Assembly (NCBI RefSeq): GCF_025949695.1
Contig: NZ_JAPDFL010000002.1
Span: forward strand, 62,001 to 126,000
Reading direction: 5' to 3'
Source of the DNA: Pararhodobacter zhoushanensis
GTDB lineage: Bacteria; Pseudomonadota; Alphaproteobacteria; Rhodobacterales; Rhodobacteraceae
DNA length: 64,000 nucleotides
The notes beneath the pieces are model-generated. The model was given only the letters and a program-made list of their open reading frames with translations. It searched no databases and had not been told where the DNA came from. Below are positions 1 through 7,976 of this stretch, one piece after another (within the stretch, counting starts at the first letter, position 1; every line of letters starts with the position of its first letter). A program made the position numbers and the translations under genes.

Positions 1-945
1 AACACCGTCGTGCACAAACCCGACCCGCGCACGCCGATCAGCGGTGGCTTCATCATCGCGCGGATCTTTGAAGAGGCAGGGCTGCCGCACGGCTGTCTGC
101 ACATCGTTCCCGGCGGGGCCGATGTCGGGGCTGCAATGTGCGAGGATCCCAACATCCCCATGGTCAGCTTCACCGGCTCGCCCGAGGCAGGCTCCAAGGT
201 AGGCGAGGCCTGCGGGCGCAATCTCAAGCGCGTGCAGCTGGAACTGGGCGGCAAGAACGCCCTGATCATCATGGACGATGCCGATTTCGACCGCGCGGCG
301 TCGAACGCCGCCTGGGGGGCGTGGATGCATCAGGGGCAGATCTGCATGGCGACGGGGCTGATCCTGGCCCCGCGCGCCATCGCCGGCAAACTGGCCGAGG
401 CGCTGGCCGCCAAGGCTGCGCATCTGCCGGTGGGCGATCCGGCGACCGAACAGGTGGCGCTGGGGCCGCTGATCTCGGGGCAGGAAGCCTCGCGCATCGA
501 GGGGATCGTGCAGGACGCGGTCGCCAAGGGCGCACGGTTGCTGGCGGGCGGCACGGCCAAAGGGACGATGTTCCCGGCCACGGTGCTGGCCGAGGTGACA
601 CCCGGCATGCGCGCCTTTGACGAGGAAATCTTTGGCCCCGTCGCCGTGGTTGCCGCCTATGACGGCGATCAGGACGCGGTGCGGCTGGCCAACCTGTCCG
701 ACTTTGGCCTTGCCGCCGGGATCATCGGCACCGATCTGGCCCGCGCCCGCGCCTTGGGCAACCAGCTCAAGGTCGGCCATCTGCACATCAACGACCAGAC
801 CGTCGCCGCCAGCCCCTTCGCCCCCTTCGGCGGGCGCGGGCGGTCGGGCAACGGCACGCGGATTTCCGGCCCGGCGCTGTGGGAGGAATTCACGCAATGG
901 GTCTGGGTGACCACCCTGCCCGAGGCGCGCACCTACCCGTTCTGA
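1..945 (+). CDS. Aldehyde dehydrogenase, C-terminal part (5' end outside window)
   Basis: The reading frame is open from base 1, so the N-terminus lies upstream of the window. The visible 314 residues hold the core of the NAD(P)-dependent aldehyde dehydrogenase family: LELGGKNA with the general-base Glu, and GQICMATG with the catalytic Cys (codon 343-345). The late EEIFGPV motif binds cofactor. The HKPDPRTPISGG segment and overall look resemble the benzaldehyde/vanillin dehydrogenase subgroup, which oxidises aromatic aldehydes to acids. It lies 81 bp upstream of an SDR of coniferyl-alcohol-dehydrogenase type on the same strand, which fits consecutive alcohol and aldehyde oxidation. The family call is firm; the substrate is inferred. 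Confidence 0.9.
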   Translation, partial: NTVVHKPDPRTPISGGFIIARIFEEAGLPHGCLHIVPGGADVGAAMCEDPNIPMVSFTGSPEAGSKVGEACGRNLKRVQLELGGKNALIIMDDADFDRAASNAAWGAWMHQGQICMATGLILAPRAIAGKLAEALAAKAAHLPVGDPATEQVALGPLISGQEASRIEGIVQDAVAKGARLLAGGTAKGTMFPATVLAEVTPGMRAFDEEIFGPVAVVAAYDGDQDAVRLANLSDFGLAAGIIGTDLARARALGNQLKVGHLHINDQTVAASPFAPFGGRGRSGNGTRISGPALWEEFTQWVWVTTLPEARTYPF

Positions 946-1026
946 CCCTCTATCCCTGAACAGAAGACCACGCCGCCCCCAAACCCGGGGCGGGTGGCGG
1001 CTCCGACCCTCTTGAAAGGCACTCTT

Positions 1027-1791
1027 ATGACTTTGCACGGCAAAACAGTGGTCGTGACCGGCGCATCCTCGGGCATTGGCAGTGAGGTTGCGCGGCTGGC
1101 GCGTTTCCACGGCGCGCGGGTGATCGGCATGGACCGCAATGACCCGATGGTCTCGCTCGACGGATTTGTGTCGGTGGATATGGCCGACCCGGCGTCGATC
1201 GACGCGGCGGCGGATGCGCTGCCGGAAAAAATCGACGCGCTGGTGAACTGTGCCGGGATCTCGGGGCTGGCGGATCGCGATCTTGTCGCGAAGATCAACT
1301 ATCTGGGCCTGCGCCATCTGACCGAAGCACTGGTTGCCAAGCTGCGTGGCGGGGCGGTCGTCAACATTGCGTCGATCCTTGGCTTTGACTGGCGCGAGCG
1401 GTTGGAGGCGCACAAGACATTGGCCGCAACGCCGTCCTTTGCCAAAGGCGCGGCCTGGCTGGACGCCAATCCAGTACCGCAAGCGACCTGCTATCAGTAT
1501 TTCAAAGAGGCGTTGATCGTCTGGACCAAGACGCGCGGCTTTGAGCTGTTCATGCAGCACGACATCCGCATGAACTCGGTCGCGCCGGGGCCGGTGATGA
1601 CGCCAATCCTGGGTGAATTCGTGCAGATGCTGGGCGAAGACCGCGTTGCAGCCGATGCGAGCAAGATCAAGCGCCCCGCCATCCCCGACGAGATCGCCCC
1701 GCCCGTGGTCTTCCTGTGCTCGGACGCCGCCCGCTGGGTGGTGGGGATCAACCTGCCCGTCGATGGTGGCATCGACGCGCTTTATACTTGA
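1027..1791 (+). CDS. SDR oxidoreductase, coniferyl-alcohol dehydrogenase-like
   Basis: A 254-residue classical short-chain dehydrogenase. TGASSGIG binds the NAD(P) diphosphate, NCAGISG is the NAG-type motif, and YQYFK supplies the catalytic Tyr and Lys. The insertion between the NAG region and the active site (about residues 115-155, rich in Trp, Arg and Ala) is typical of the coniferyl-alcohol/3-alpha-hydroxysteroid dehydrogenase subgroup. An upstream in-frame GTG at 994 exists, but the ATG at 1027 follows GAAAGG at a good distance and begins directly at the Rossmann strand, so it is preferred. It sits between an aromatic-type aldehyde dehydrogenase and an esterase, suggesting oxidation of an alcohol released from an ester. 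Substrate not proven. Confidence 0.85.
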   Translation: MTLHGKTVVVTGASSGIGSEVARLARFHGARVIGMDRNDPMVSLDGFVSVDMADPASIDAAADALPEKIDALVNCAGISGLADRDLVAKINYLGLRHLTEALVAKLRGGAVVNIASILGFDWRERLEAHKTLAATPSFAKGAAWLDANPVPQATCYQYFKEALIVWTKTRGFELFMQHDIRMNSVAPGPVMTPILGEFVQMLGEDRVAADASKIKRPAIPDEIAPPVVFLCSDAARWVVGINLPVDGGIDALYT

Positions 1792-1800
1792 GGCCGGATC

Positions 1801-2685
1801 ATGTCCCAAGATCAGCTGATGGCCGTCCTGCAAAGGGGCGCGCAGAATCCGCCGCCGCTTGAGGGCGGTCCCCAGGCCTTGCGCGCGTGGTTTGAAGGGT
1901 CGATGGCCCCGGTCCCCACGGCTGAGGGGGTCAGCATCGAGCCGCTCGATATCGATGGGCTGCCCTGCGAGTTGTTGCGCCCCGACGGCGCGGCAATCGG
2001 GGATCTGCTGCTCTATTTTCACGGCGGCGGGTTTGTCTTTGGCTCGCCCCGTTCGCACCGGGTGATCGCGTCGAACCTCGCGCGCGCCAGCGGCAAGACG
2101 GTGCTGTCGGCGCAGTACCGACTTACCCCCGAGCACCCTGCCCCCGCTGCCCATGACGACGCCTTCGCGCTGTGGAAATGGGTGCTGGCGCAAGGCTATG
2201 CGCCGGGGCGTGTTGCTATCGCCGGGGATTCGGCGGGCGGCAATCTGGCGCTGGCGACCGCGGTGCGGGCACGGGACGCAAAGCTCCCGCTGCCCGGCGC
2301 GCTGGTGCTGCTCTCACCCGCGCTCGACTTTGCCGACGAGGGCGAGTCGCATCGCAGCATGGCCGATGCGCCGCTGGTGAATGCCGCGTTCAGCGCGATG
2401 TTCACCGGGGCGTATCTGGGCGCGCTGGACCGGCGTTCGCCGCTGGCCACCCCTTTCGCGGCCAGTCTGGCGGGGTTGCCGCCGGTTCTGGTGCATGTCG
2501 GCACCTGGGAGTTTCTGCGCGACGACAGCGTCACCATCGCCGAGCGCCTGCGCGCCGCCGGCGTTCGCGTCGAGCTGAAACTCTGGGAGGGCATGTGCCA
2601 CAACCATCAGCTTTGGGCCCCCTTCATCGACGAGGGCATGGCCTCGTTGGATGAGGCCGGGGCATTCGTGCGCGCAACGCTTTAG
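1801..2685 (+). CDS. Alpha/beta hydrolase, hormone-sensitive-lipase (HSL) type esterase
   Basis: 294 residues. The HSL-family oxyanion motif HGGG (about residues 75-78) is followed by GDSAGG with the nucleophilic Ser. A late Asp (EFLRDDS) and His (MCHNHQ) complete the triad. There is no signal peptide, so the protein is cytoplasmic and probably hydrolyses a small carboxylic ester brought in by the adjacent ABC importer. It begins 9 bp after the preceding SDR and is probably co-transcribed. Length is normal for bacterial HSL esterases. Substrate not deducible. Confidence 0.87.
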   Translation: MSQDQLMAVLQRGAQNPPPLEGGPQALRAWFEGSMAPVPTAEGVSIEPLDIDGLPCELLRPDGAAIGDLLLYFHGGGFVFGSPRSHRVIASNLARASGKTVLSAQYRLTPEHPAPAAHDDAFALWKWVLAQGYAPGRVAIAGDSAGGNLALATAVRARDAKLPLPGALVLLSPALDFADEGESHRSMADAPLVNAAFSAMFTGAYLGALDRRSPLATPFAASLAGLPPVLVHVGTWEFLRDDSVTIAERLRAAGVRVELKLWEGMCHNHQLWAPFIDEGMASLDEAGAFVRATL

Positions 2686-2787
2686 ACCACCGAACCGACC
2701 ACCCTGCCGCCGAGACCGATGCGCGCTGAGGAGACGCGCCGAGGATCTCTGGCGGGGTGATTTCTGCAACCCACGGGAGGAAACCGC

Positions 2788-4101
2788 ATGTCCAAACCAA
2801 CCCACTCTACCGCGCTGACGCGCCGGTCGTTCAATCGTTTGCTGGGGGCTGGCACCGCCGCGCTGATGGTGCCCGCCACTGCCCGCCGGGTGTCGGCGCA
2901 GGACGCGGACACACTCCGCATCGGCTTTGTCGGGCCAAGGTCCGGTCCACTGGGCATCTTCGGCGACGGCGATGCGTTTCTGGTCGAGCACTTCAACCGC
3001 ACCCATGTCGACGGGATCGAGATCGGCGGGCGGCGCTACGGCGTGCAGATCCTGCTCGCCGATACGCAGTCTGACCCGGTGCGCGGCAGTCTGGTGACGC
3101 GCGATCTGATCACGGGCGAGGCCCCCGATCTGATCATCACGGCCTCGACGCCCGAAACGGTGAACCCCGTGGCGGATGCCTGTGAGGCGGCGGGCGTGCC
3201 CTGCCTCTCGACCACCGCGCCGTGGGAGAGCTTTTACTTCGGACGTGGCGCGCGTCCCGGTGCCCCCTCGCCCTTCCGCTGGACCTATCATTTCTGCTTT
3301 GGCACCGGGAATTTCGTCACCCTCTATGACGATCAGTGGCAACAGGTGCAGACCAACCGCAAGGTCGGCATCCTCGCCCCCAACGATGCTGACGGCAACG
3401 CGATCCGCATGGGTCTGCTGCCCGCCCTGGCGGAAAAAGGCTGGGATATTCTGGATCCCGGCCCCTATGAGAACGGCGCGGGCGACTTCACCCGCCACAT
3501 CGCCGCCTTCCGCGATGCGGGTGTCGAGATCGTCAACGCCTTCCCCTTCCCGCCCGACTTCCCGGTCTTCTGGCGACAGGCAGCACAGCAAGGATTGGCG
3601 CAGCGGGTCAAGGTGATGCAAATGGCCAAGGCGGGGCTGTTCGCGGCCGAGCTGGAATCGATGGGGGCGCTTGGCTACGGTCTGCACGCCGGTGCCTATT
3701 GGCACCCGGAGTTCCCCTTCGCCTCGGCCGCAACCGGGCTGAACAACACCGAGATCGCGCAGGGGTTTGAGGCCGCGACGGGCAAGCAGTGGAACCAGCA
3801 GGTCGGAGCAACGGCCAGCCTGCTTGACGCGGCGGTGGCCGCGCTGCGCGCCTCGGGTGCACCCAGGGACAAGGCGGCGGTGGCGGGTGCGCTGGCGACC
3901 TTGCGCTGTGACACGGCGGTTGGGCCGATCGACTTCACTGCCGGACCGGTGCCCAACTGTGCTCAGACGCATCTGGTCGGCGTGCAGTGGAACCGCGCGG
4001 CGCAGGGTCCGTGGCAATACCAGCTCGACGTGGTGTCGAACGCCGATCATCCGGCTGTGCCGTTAACGGCGCCGATGACCGCCTACCAGTTGGGGGGCTG
4101 A
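2788..4101 (+). CDS. Branched-chain-amino-acid-type ABC transporter, substrate-binding protein
   Basis: 437 residues, type-I periplasmic binding protein of the LivJ/LivK family. The N-terminus carries a Tat-like signal (TRRSFNR, hydrophobic stretch, cleavage near VSAQ). The mature part opens with LRIGFVGPRSGPLG, the usual first strand and ligand loop. The ATG at 2788 follows a strong GGGAGGA. The remaining four subunits follow directly, so the transporter is complete. Such systems in catabolic operons often import aromatic or other carboxylates rather than amino acids; the neighbouring alcohol/aldehyde dehydrogenases and esterase favour an aromatic compound or ester (inference). Confidence 0.9.
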   Translation: MSKPTHSTALTRRSFNRLLGAGTAALMVPATARRVSAQDADTLRIGFVGPRSGPLGIFGDGDAFLVEHFNRTHVDGIEIGGRRYGVQILLADTQSDPVRGSLVTRDLITGEAPDLIITASTPETVNPVADACEAAGVPCLSTTAPWESFYFGRGARPGAPSPFRWTYHFCFGTGNFVTLYDDQWQQVQTNRKVGILAPNDADGNAIRMGLLPALAEKGWDILDPGPYENGAGDFTRHIAAFRDAGVEIVNAFPFPPDFPVFWRQAAQQGLAQRVKVMQMAKAGLFAAELESMGALGYGLHAGAYWHPEFPFASAATGLNNTEIAQGFEAATGKQWNQQVGATASLLDAAVAALRASGAPRDKAAVAGALATLRCDTAVGPIDFTAGPVPNCAQTHLVGVQWNRAAQGPWQYQLDVVSNADHPAVPLTAPMTAYQLGG

Positions 4102-4107
4102 CCCAGC

Positions 4108-4833
4108 ATGCAGGCGATCCTGTCGGGGACCGGGTTGGTCAAAAGCTATGGCCGTCTGCGCGCGGTGGACGGTGTCGATATCGCCGTCCAGCCGGGCGAG
4201 GCGCTGGGGATCGTCGGTCCCAATGGCGCGGGCAAAACCACGCTGTTTGGCGCCTTGGCCGGGGCGTTTCCGCTCAGCGCGGGCGAGATCCGGCTGGACG
4301 GCGCGGTGATCACGCCGCTGCCCGCGCCCCGACGCTGCGCGCTGGGGATCGCCCGCACCTATCAGGTGCCGCGCCCGTTTCTGGGGATGACGGTGTTCGA
4401 GAATGTTCAGGTCGCTGCCCGTGCCGGTGGCGATCTGAAAACCGAGGCGTCGATTGACCACGCCGCGCAGATCCTGGGCGCAACCGGACTGCGCGCGATG
4501 GCCAACCGACCTGCCGGGGCGCTGGGACTGCTCGACCGCAAGCGGCTGGAACTGGCCCGCGCCCTGGCGACCAGACCCCGCGTTATCCTGCTGGACGAGA
4601 TCGGCGGCGGGCTGACCGAGGGCGAGCTGGACGTGCTGGTCGCCCTGATCCTGACCCTGAAAGCGCAGGGTCTGACCATCGTGTGGATCGAGCATATCCT
4701 GCATGCGCTGTTGCGCGTCATCGACCGGCTGGTCTGCATGGCCGAGGGGCGCATTCTGGCCCAAGGCTCTCCGCGCGCGGTGATGGACGACGCGCAGGTC
4801 CGGGCCGCCTATCTGGGGAGTGACCCCGAATGA
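4108..4833 (+). CDS. ABC transporter ATP-binding protein, LivG-type
   Basis: 241 residues. Walker A is GPNGAGKTT, the Q-loop is in RTYQVPRPF, and Walker B is VILLDEIGGG. The usual LSGGQ/LSYGxQ signature is replaced by a divergent LGLLDRKRLELARAL, and the Walker-B end DEPxxGL is DEIGGGL. This is still the LivG layout, with the H-loop His in VWIEHIL. It starts 6 bp after the binding-protein stop and its end overlaps the next ATPase gene by 4 bp (ATGA), as expected for a heterodimeric LivG/LivF pair. Energises uptake at the inner membrane. Confidence 0.9.
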   Translation: MQAILSGTGLVKSYGRLRAVDGVDIAVQPGEALGIVGPNGAGKTTLFGALAGAFPLSAGEIRLDGAVITPLPAPRRCALGIARTYQVPRPFLGMTVFENVQVAARAGGDLKTEASIDHAAQILGATGLRAMANRPAGALGLLDRKRLELARALATRPRVILLDEIGGGLTEGELDVLVALILTLKAQGLTIVWIEHILHALLRVIDRLVCMAEGRILAQGSPRAVMDDAQVRAAYLGSDPE

Positions 4834-5555
4834 CCCTGCTGTCTGTCGAGACTGCCACGGCCCGTCACGGGTTGCTGACCGCCGTCAACGGCGTGTCGCT
4901 GACGCTGGACCCCGGCGAGGTCGTGTGCCTGATCGGGGCAAATGGAGCGGGCAAGACGACCCTGATGCGCGCCATTGCCGGGGCGCATGTGCTGGCCCAC
5001 GGGCAGATCCTGCTGAACGGGCAGGACATGACCGCGCTGCCGACCCATCGCCGGGTCCGCGCCGGCATTGCGCTGTCGCCGGAAGGGCGGCGGTTGTTTC
5101 CCGAGATGACCCTGCGCGAGAACCTGAGGATCGCCGCCGAGAATGGCCGTCGCGGTGACTGGACGCTTGAGCGTGTTCTCGCGGCTTTCCCCCAGCTCGC
5201 CCCGCTGATCGACCTGCCGACCGGCGGATTCTCTGGCGGACAGCGGCAGGCCGCTGCGATTGGCCGGGCGTTGATGGCAAATCCGGACGTGCTGCTGCTG
5301 GACGAAGTTTCGCTGGGCTTGTCTCCTGCGGCGGTAGAGGGCGTCTATGCCTCTTTGACGCAGGTGCGCGCCGCTGGCCGCATGGCGATGCTGGTCGTCG
5401 AGCAAGACCTGACCCGCGCCTTGGCTTTTGCCGACCGGGTGATCTGCATGGCCGAAGGGCGGGCGGTGCTCGCGGGCCGCCCCTCTGACCTGACCCGCGC
5501 GGCGATTACCCGCGCCTATTTCGGACTGACCGAGGACGAGGTGCAGCATGTTTGA
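4830..5555 (+). CDS. ABC transporter ATP-binding protein, LivF-type
   Basis: 241 residues. Walker A GANGAGKTT, signature FSGGQRQ, Walker B VLLLDEVSLGLSP and the H-region VVEQD are all present. SPEGRRLFPEMT is characteristic of LivF proteins. It overlaps the LivG-type gene by 4 bp and the following permease by 8 bp, showing tight translational coupling. Partner ATPase of the same importer. Confidence 0.92.
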   Translation: MTLLSVETATARHGLLTAVNGVSLTLDPGEVVCLIGANGAGKTTLMRAIAGAHVLAHGQILLNGQDMTALPTHRRVRAGIALSPEGRRLFPEMTLRENLRIAAENGRRGDWTLERVLAAFPQLAPLIDLPTGGFSGGQRQAAAIGRALMANPDVLLLDEVSLGLSPAAVEGVYASLTQVRAAGRMAMLVVEQDLTRALAFADRVICMAEGRAVLAGRPSDLTRAAITRAYFGLTEDEVQHV

Positions 5556-6471
5556 GACCTATCTCAATGCCGTGGTGCAGGGCGTCCTGCTGGGTGGCTA
5601 TTACGCGATCATCGCCGCCGGGCTGTCGCTGATGTTTGGCGTCGTGCGATTCATCAATCTGGCGCATGGCGACTTTCTGGTGCTGGGCGCGATGCTGGCG
5701 CTGTTCGCTGTCGAGCAGATAGGCTGGCCGCTCTGGCTGGCGCTGGTGACGGTGCTGCCGGTGATGGCGGCACTGGGCTGGCTGATGCAGGGTCTGATGT
5801 TCGAGCGTGCGCTCAAGGGGGGCGCGCTGGTGCCGATCCTTGTGACCGTCGGTCTGGGCGCGGCATTGCAAAACGCGATGTTCGGCCTGTTTGGGTCCAA
5901 CACCCGGTCGCTGGGAGCCCATATCGGTACGCTGTCGTGGTCGGGCTGGCTGTTGCCCGGCGGGATCAACGTCGGCGCGCTTCCGGCGCTGACCTTCGTG
6001 CTGGCAGTCGTTGTGCTGGGCCTGCTGCATCTGGTGCTGACCCATACGCCGCTGGGCCGCGCGATCCGTGCCACCGCCTCTGACCCCGAAGCCGCAGAGT
6101 TTTCCGGCGTCGATGCCCGTCAGGTTCACCGCGCCGCCGCTGCAACCGCCATGGCCTTGGCAGCGTTGGGCGGCGTTCTGCTGGCGATGCGGGCGCAGGT
6201 GACGCCCTATTCCGGTCCCGCGCAGCTGATTTTCGCGTTCGAGGCCGTGGTGATTGGCGGCATTGGCAGCCTGTGGGGCACGCTGGTGGGCGGGATCATT
6301 CTGGGCGTCGCGCAGACGCTGGGTGGCACGATCTCGGCACAGGCGCCGCTGTTGGCCGGTCATCTGGTGTTGCTGGCGGTACTGGCATTCCGGGTGCTGC
6401 GTGATGAGGCCCTGTCGCGGGGTGGCTGGTCCGCCTTGCTGCGCCGCACGGAAGGAAAATCCAATGTCTGA
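5548..6471 (+). CDS. Branched-chain-type ABC transporter permease, LivH-type
   Basis: 307 residues, strongly hydrophobic with about eight membrane segments. It opens with the LivH pattern LLGGYYAIIAAGLSLMFGV followed by INLAHGDF. The EAA-like cytoplasmic loop RAIRATASDPEAAEFSGV contacts the ATPase. Its stop overlaps the start of the LivM-type gene (TGA 6469-6471, ATG 6464). Confidence 0.92.
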   Translation: MFETYLNAVVQGVLLGGYYAIIAAGLSLMFGVVRFINLAHGDFLVLGAMLALFAVEQIGWPLWLALVTVLPVMAALGWLMQGLMFERALKGGALVPILVTVGLGAALQNAMFGLFGSNTRSLGAHIGTLSWSGWLLPGGINVGALPALTFVLAVVVLGLLHLVLTHTPLGRAIRATASDPEAAEFSGVDARQVHRAAAATAMALAALGGVLLAMRAQVTPYSGPAQLIFAFEAVVIGGIGSLWGTLVGGIILGVAQTLGGTISAQAPLLAGHLVLLAVLAFRVLRDEALSRGGWSALLRRTEGKSNV

Positions 6472-7453
6472 GCGTCTCTTGCCCATGCCCGGCGCGGACC
6501 GCCACCTGATCGGCGGGGCCTGCGCGCTGCTGGTTCTGCTGGTGCTCGCCCCGGTGGTCGCGCCCGCGCTGGTGGTCGACAAGCTCACGCAGTTGGGCAT
6601 CTACGTCCTGCTCGCTTTCATGTGGAACCTGCTTGCCGGGTATGCGGGTCTTGTCTCGGTGGGGCAGCAAGCCTTCGTCGGTTTGGGCGGCTACGCGATG
6701 GTGCGGCTGGTCGAGGCGGGCGTCGGCCCCTTCCCCGCGTTGGTGCTTGCACCCGTGCTGGTGGCCGGGGTGGCGTGGTTGCTTGCGTGGTTCGTGCTGC
6801 GCCTCAAGATTGGTGAATTCGCCATTGCCATGTGGGTGATCGCCGAGGTCTTCCGCCAGGTCGTCATGTTCGATCCGCTGGTGCAGGGCGAAACCGGCAC
6901 CTCGCTGATCGCGCTCAACGCCTTTGACCCCGAGGTGCGGCGCACCGTGATCTATCTGCTCACCCTTGCGGCGGCGACCGGGGCGCTGGTCGGCAGCTAC
7001 CTTTTGCTGCGCGGACGGTTGGGGGCCGAGGCACAGGCGATCCGCGATGACGAGGAAGCCGCTGCGGCGGTCGGCGTCAGCACCTTCCGCGTCAAACGTC
7101 TGATCTTCGTGGTCGCTGCCGCGGGCTGCGCACTGGCGGGGACGCTTTGGCTCGCCTCGGCCATCACGTTTCAGCCCCGGACGGGGTTTGGGATACAATG
7201 GACCGTGTTCATGCTGTTCATGGTGCTGACCGGAGGCCTCGGCACCTTCGCCGGGCCACTGGTCGGCGCTGTGCTGCTCATGGCGTTGCAAGAGCTCTTC
7301 GGCGATATCGGTGCATGGTATCTGTTTGGCGTCGGCGCGCTGGCGATCGGTTTCGCGCTGTTCCTGCCCGGCGGGCTGGTCGGTGCCTTGTCCAGACGAC
7401 AGGGCAGAGAGCCGCTGACGATGCGCAGGCTTCTGGCCGACACGCGACGGTAG
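6464..7453 (+). CDS. Branched-chain-type ABC transporter permease, LivM-type
   Basis: 329 residues. The frame is open further upstream, but the ATG at 6464 has GGAAAA before it and starts the natural N-terminus MSERLLPMPG. LivM marks: MWNLLAGYAGLVSVGQQAFVG in the second membrane region and AIRDDEEAAAAVGV as the ATPase-contact loop. Last gene of the 1-7453 operon; a 523-bp gap follows. Confidence 0.91.
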   Translation: MSERLLPMPGADRHLIGGACALLVLLVLAPVVAPALVVDKLTQLGIYVLLAFMWNLLAGYAGLVSVGQQAFVGLGGYAMVRLVEAGVGPFPALVLAPVLVAGVAWLLAWFVLRLKIGEFAIAMWVIAEVFRQVVMFDPLVQGETGTSLIALNAFDPEVRRTVIYLLTLAAATGALVGSYLLLRGRLGAEAQAIRDDEEAAAAVGVSTFRVKRLIFVVAAAGCALAGTLWLASAITFQPRTGFGIQWTVFMLFMVLTGGLGTFAGPLVGAVLLMALQELFGDIGAWYLFGVGALAIGFALFLPGGLVGALSRRQGREPLTMRRLLADTRR

Positions 7454-7976
7454 CGCGGCCTCCCTTGTCCGCCGCGCGTTGACGCTCATGGTGTGCGGCA
7501 TCCTCTATCTGTGGCTCATTTCCCTGCTGGTGCCGCGCCTAAGCCCGCGCCCCTCTGCTCAACAATTCGGGCTTGCCGGTGAACGCGTTTCCTGAAGTTC
7601 CCGGCACTTTCCGCCGTTGGCGTCAGGATCAGGGAAGCGATGCCCTGCGCGACGAAAGCCGTTACAAAGACAAGCGTGCGACCGGGCCAATGCCGCGGAT
7701 CCGTTGCTGATCGGCAACATGTGCGGGTGCCCGGTGCTGGCAGGCGGAATACCGCTTGCTAAAGGTGACTATAATTGTCAGGTAATGCGCATCCAGCGGG
7801 CGGGGACCATCGCGTCCCCCAGCGGCCAGATCCCCGACCATCATCGACCCGTTTCGAGGCACTCGCGGCCCACTCGGCAATGCGCACGCATTGACAGGGT
7901 CCGCGCCCCTCAACGTTCACCTCGCCAGCGACCTGCCAGCGTCTCAGAAACCGCCCGTCGCGGCAGGATAACACTT
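7454..7976. other. 523-bp intergenic region before the TonB receptor gene
   Basis: No convincing gene. A 35-codon hydrophobic frame from 7490 to 7597 has no ribosome-binding site and is not called. The region contains the iron-box-like palindrome at 7766-7780. A frame continuous with the receptor is open from 7617, but lacks signal-peptide character until the ATG at 7977. Confidence 0.5.
7766..7780 (+). promoter_or_regulatory. Iron-box-like operator TGA-N9-TCA overlapping a TATAAT
   Basis: The sequence TGACTATAATTGTCA has TGAC/GTCA arms around a 7-nt centre, so it also matches TGA-N9-TCA. That pattern is reported for the alphaproteobacterial iron regulator RirA/iron-Rhodo box. A perfect TATAAT (7770-7775) lies inside it, so a bound repressor would cover the -10 element; no good -35 at 17 bp was seen. 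It lies about 200 bp upstream of a TonB receptor and an iron/haem operon, which fits iron repression. Operator identity is inference. Confidence 0.55.

Noticed and set aside
973..993. GC-rich 7-bp hairpin between the aldehyde dehydrogenase and SDR genes
   Set aside because: Such stems are expected by chance in this composition, there is no T tract, and the genes look co-transcribed.
2314..4050. 578-codon open frame on the minus strand
   Set aside because: Antisense to the esterase end and the ABC binding-protein gene; rich in Arg, Gly and His with no family motif, a common artefact of high-G+C coding DNA.
7490..7597. 35-codon hydrophobic frame after the LivM-type gene
   Set aside because: No ribosome-binding site and no continuation; not supported beyond being hydrophobic.
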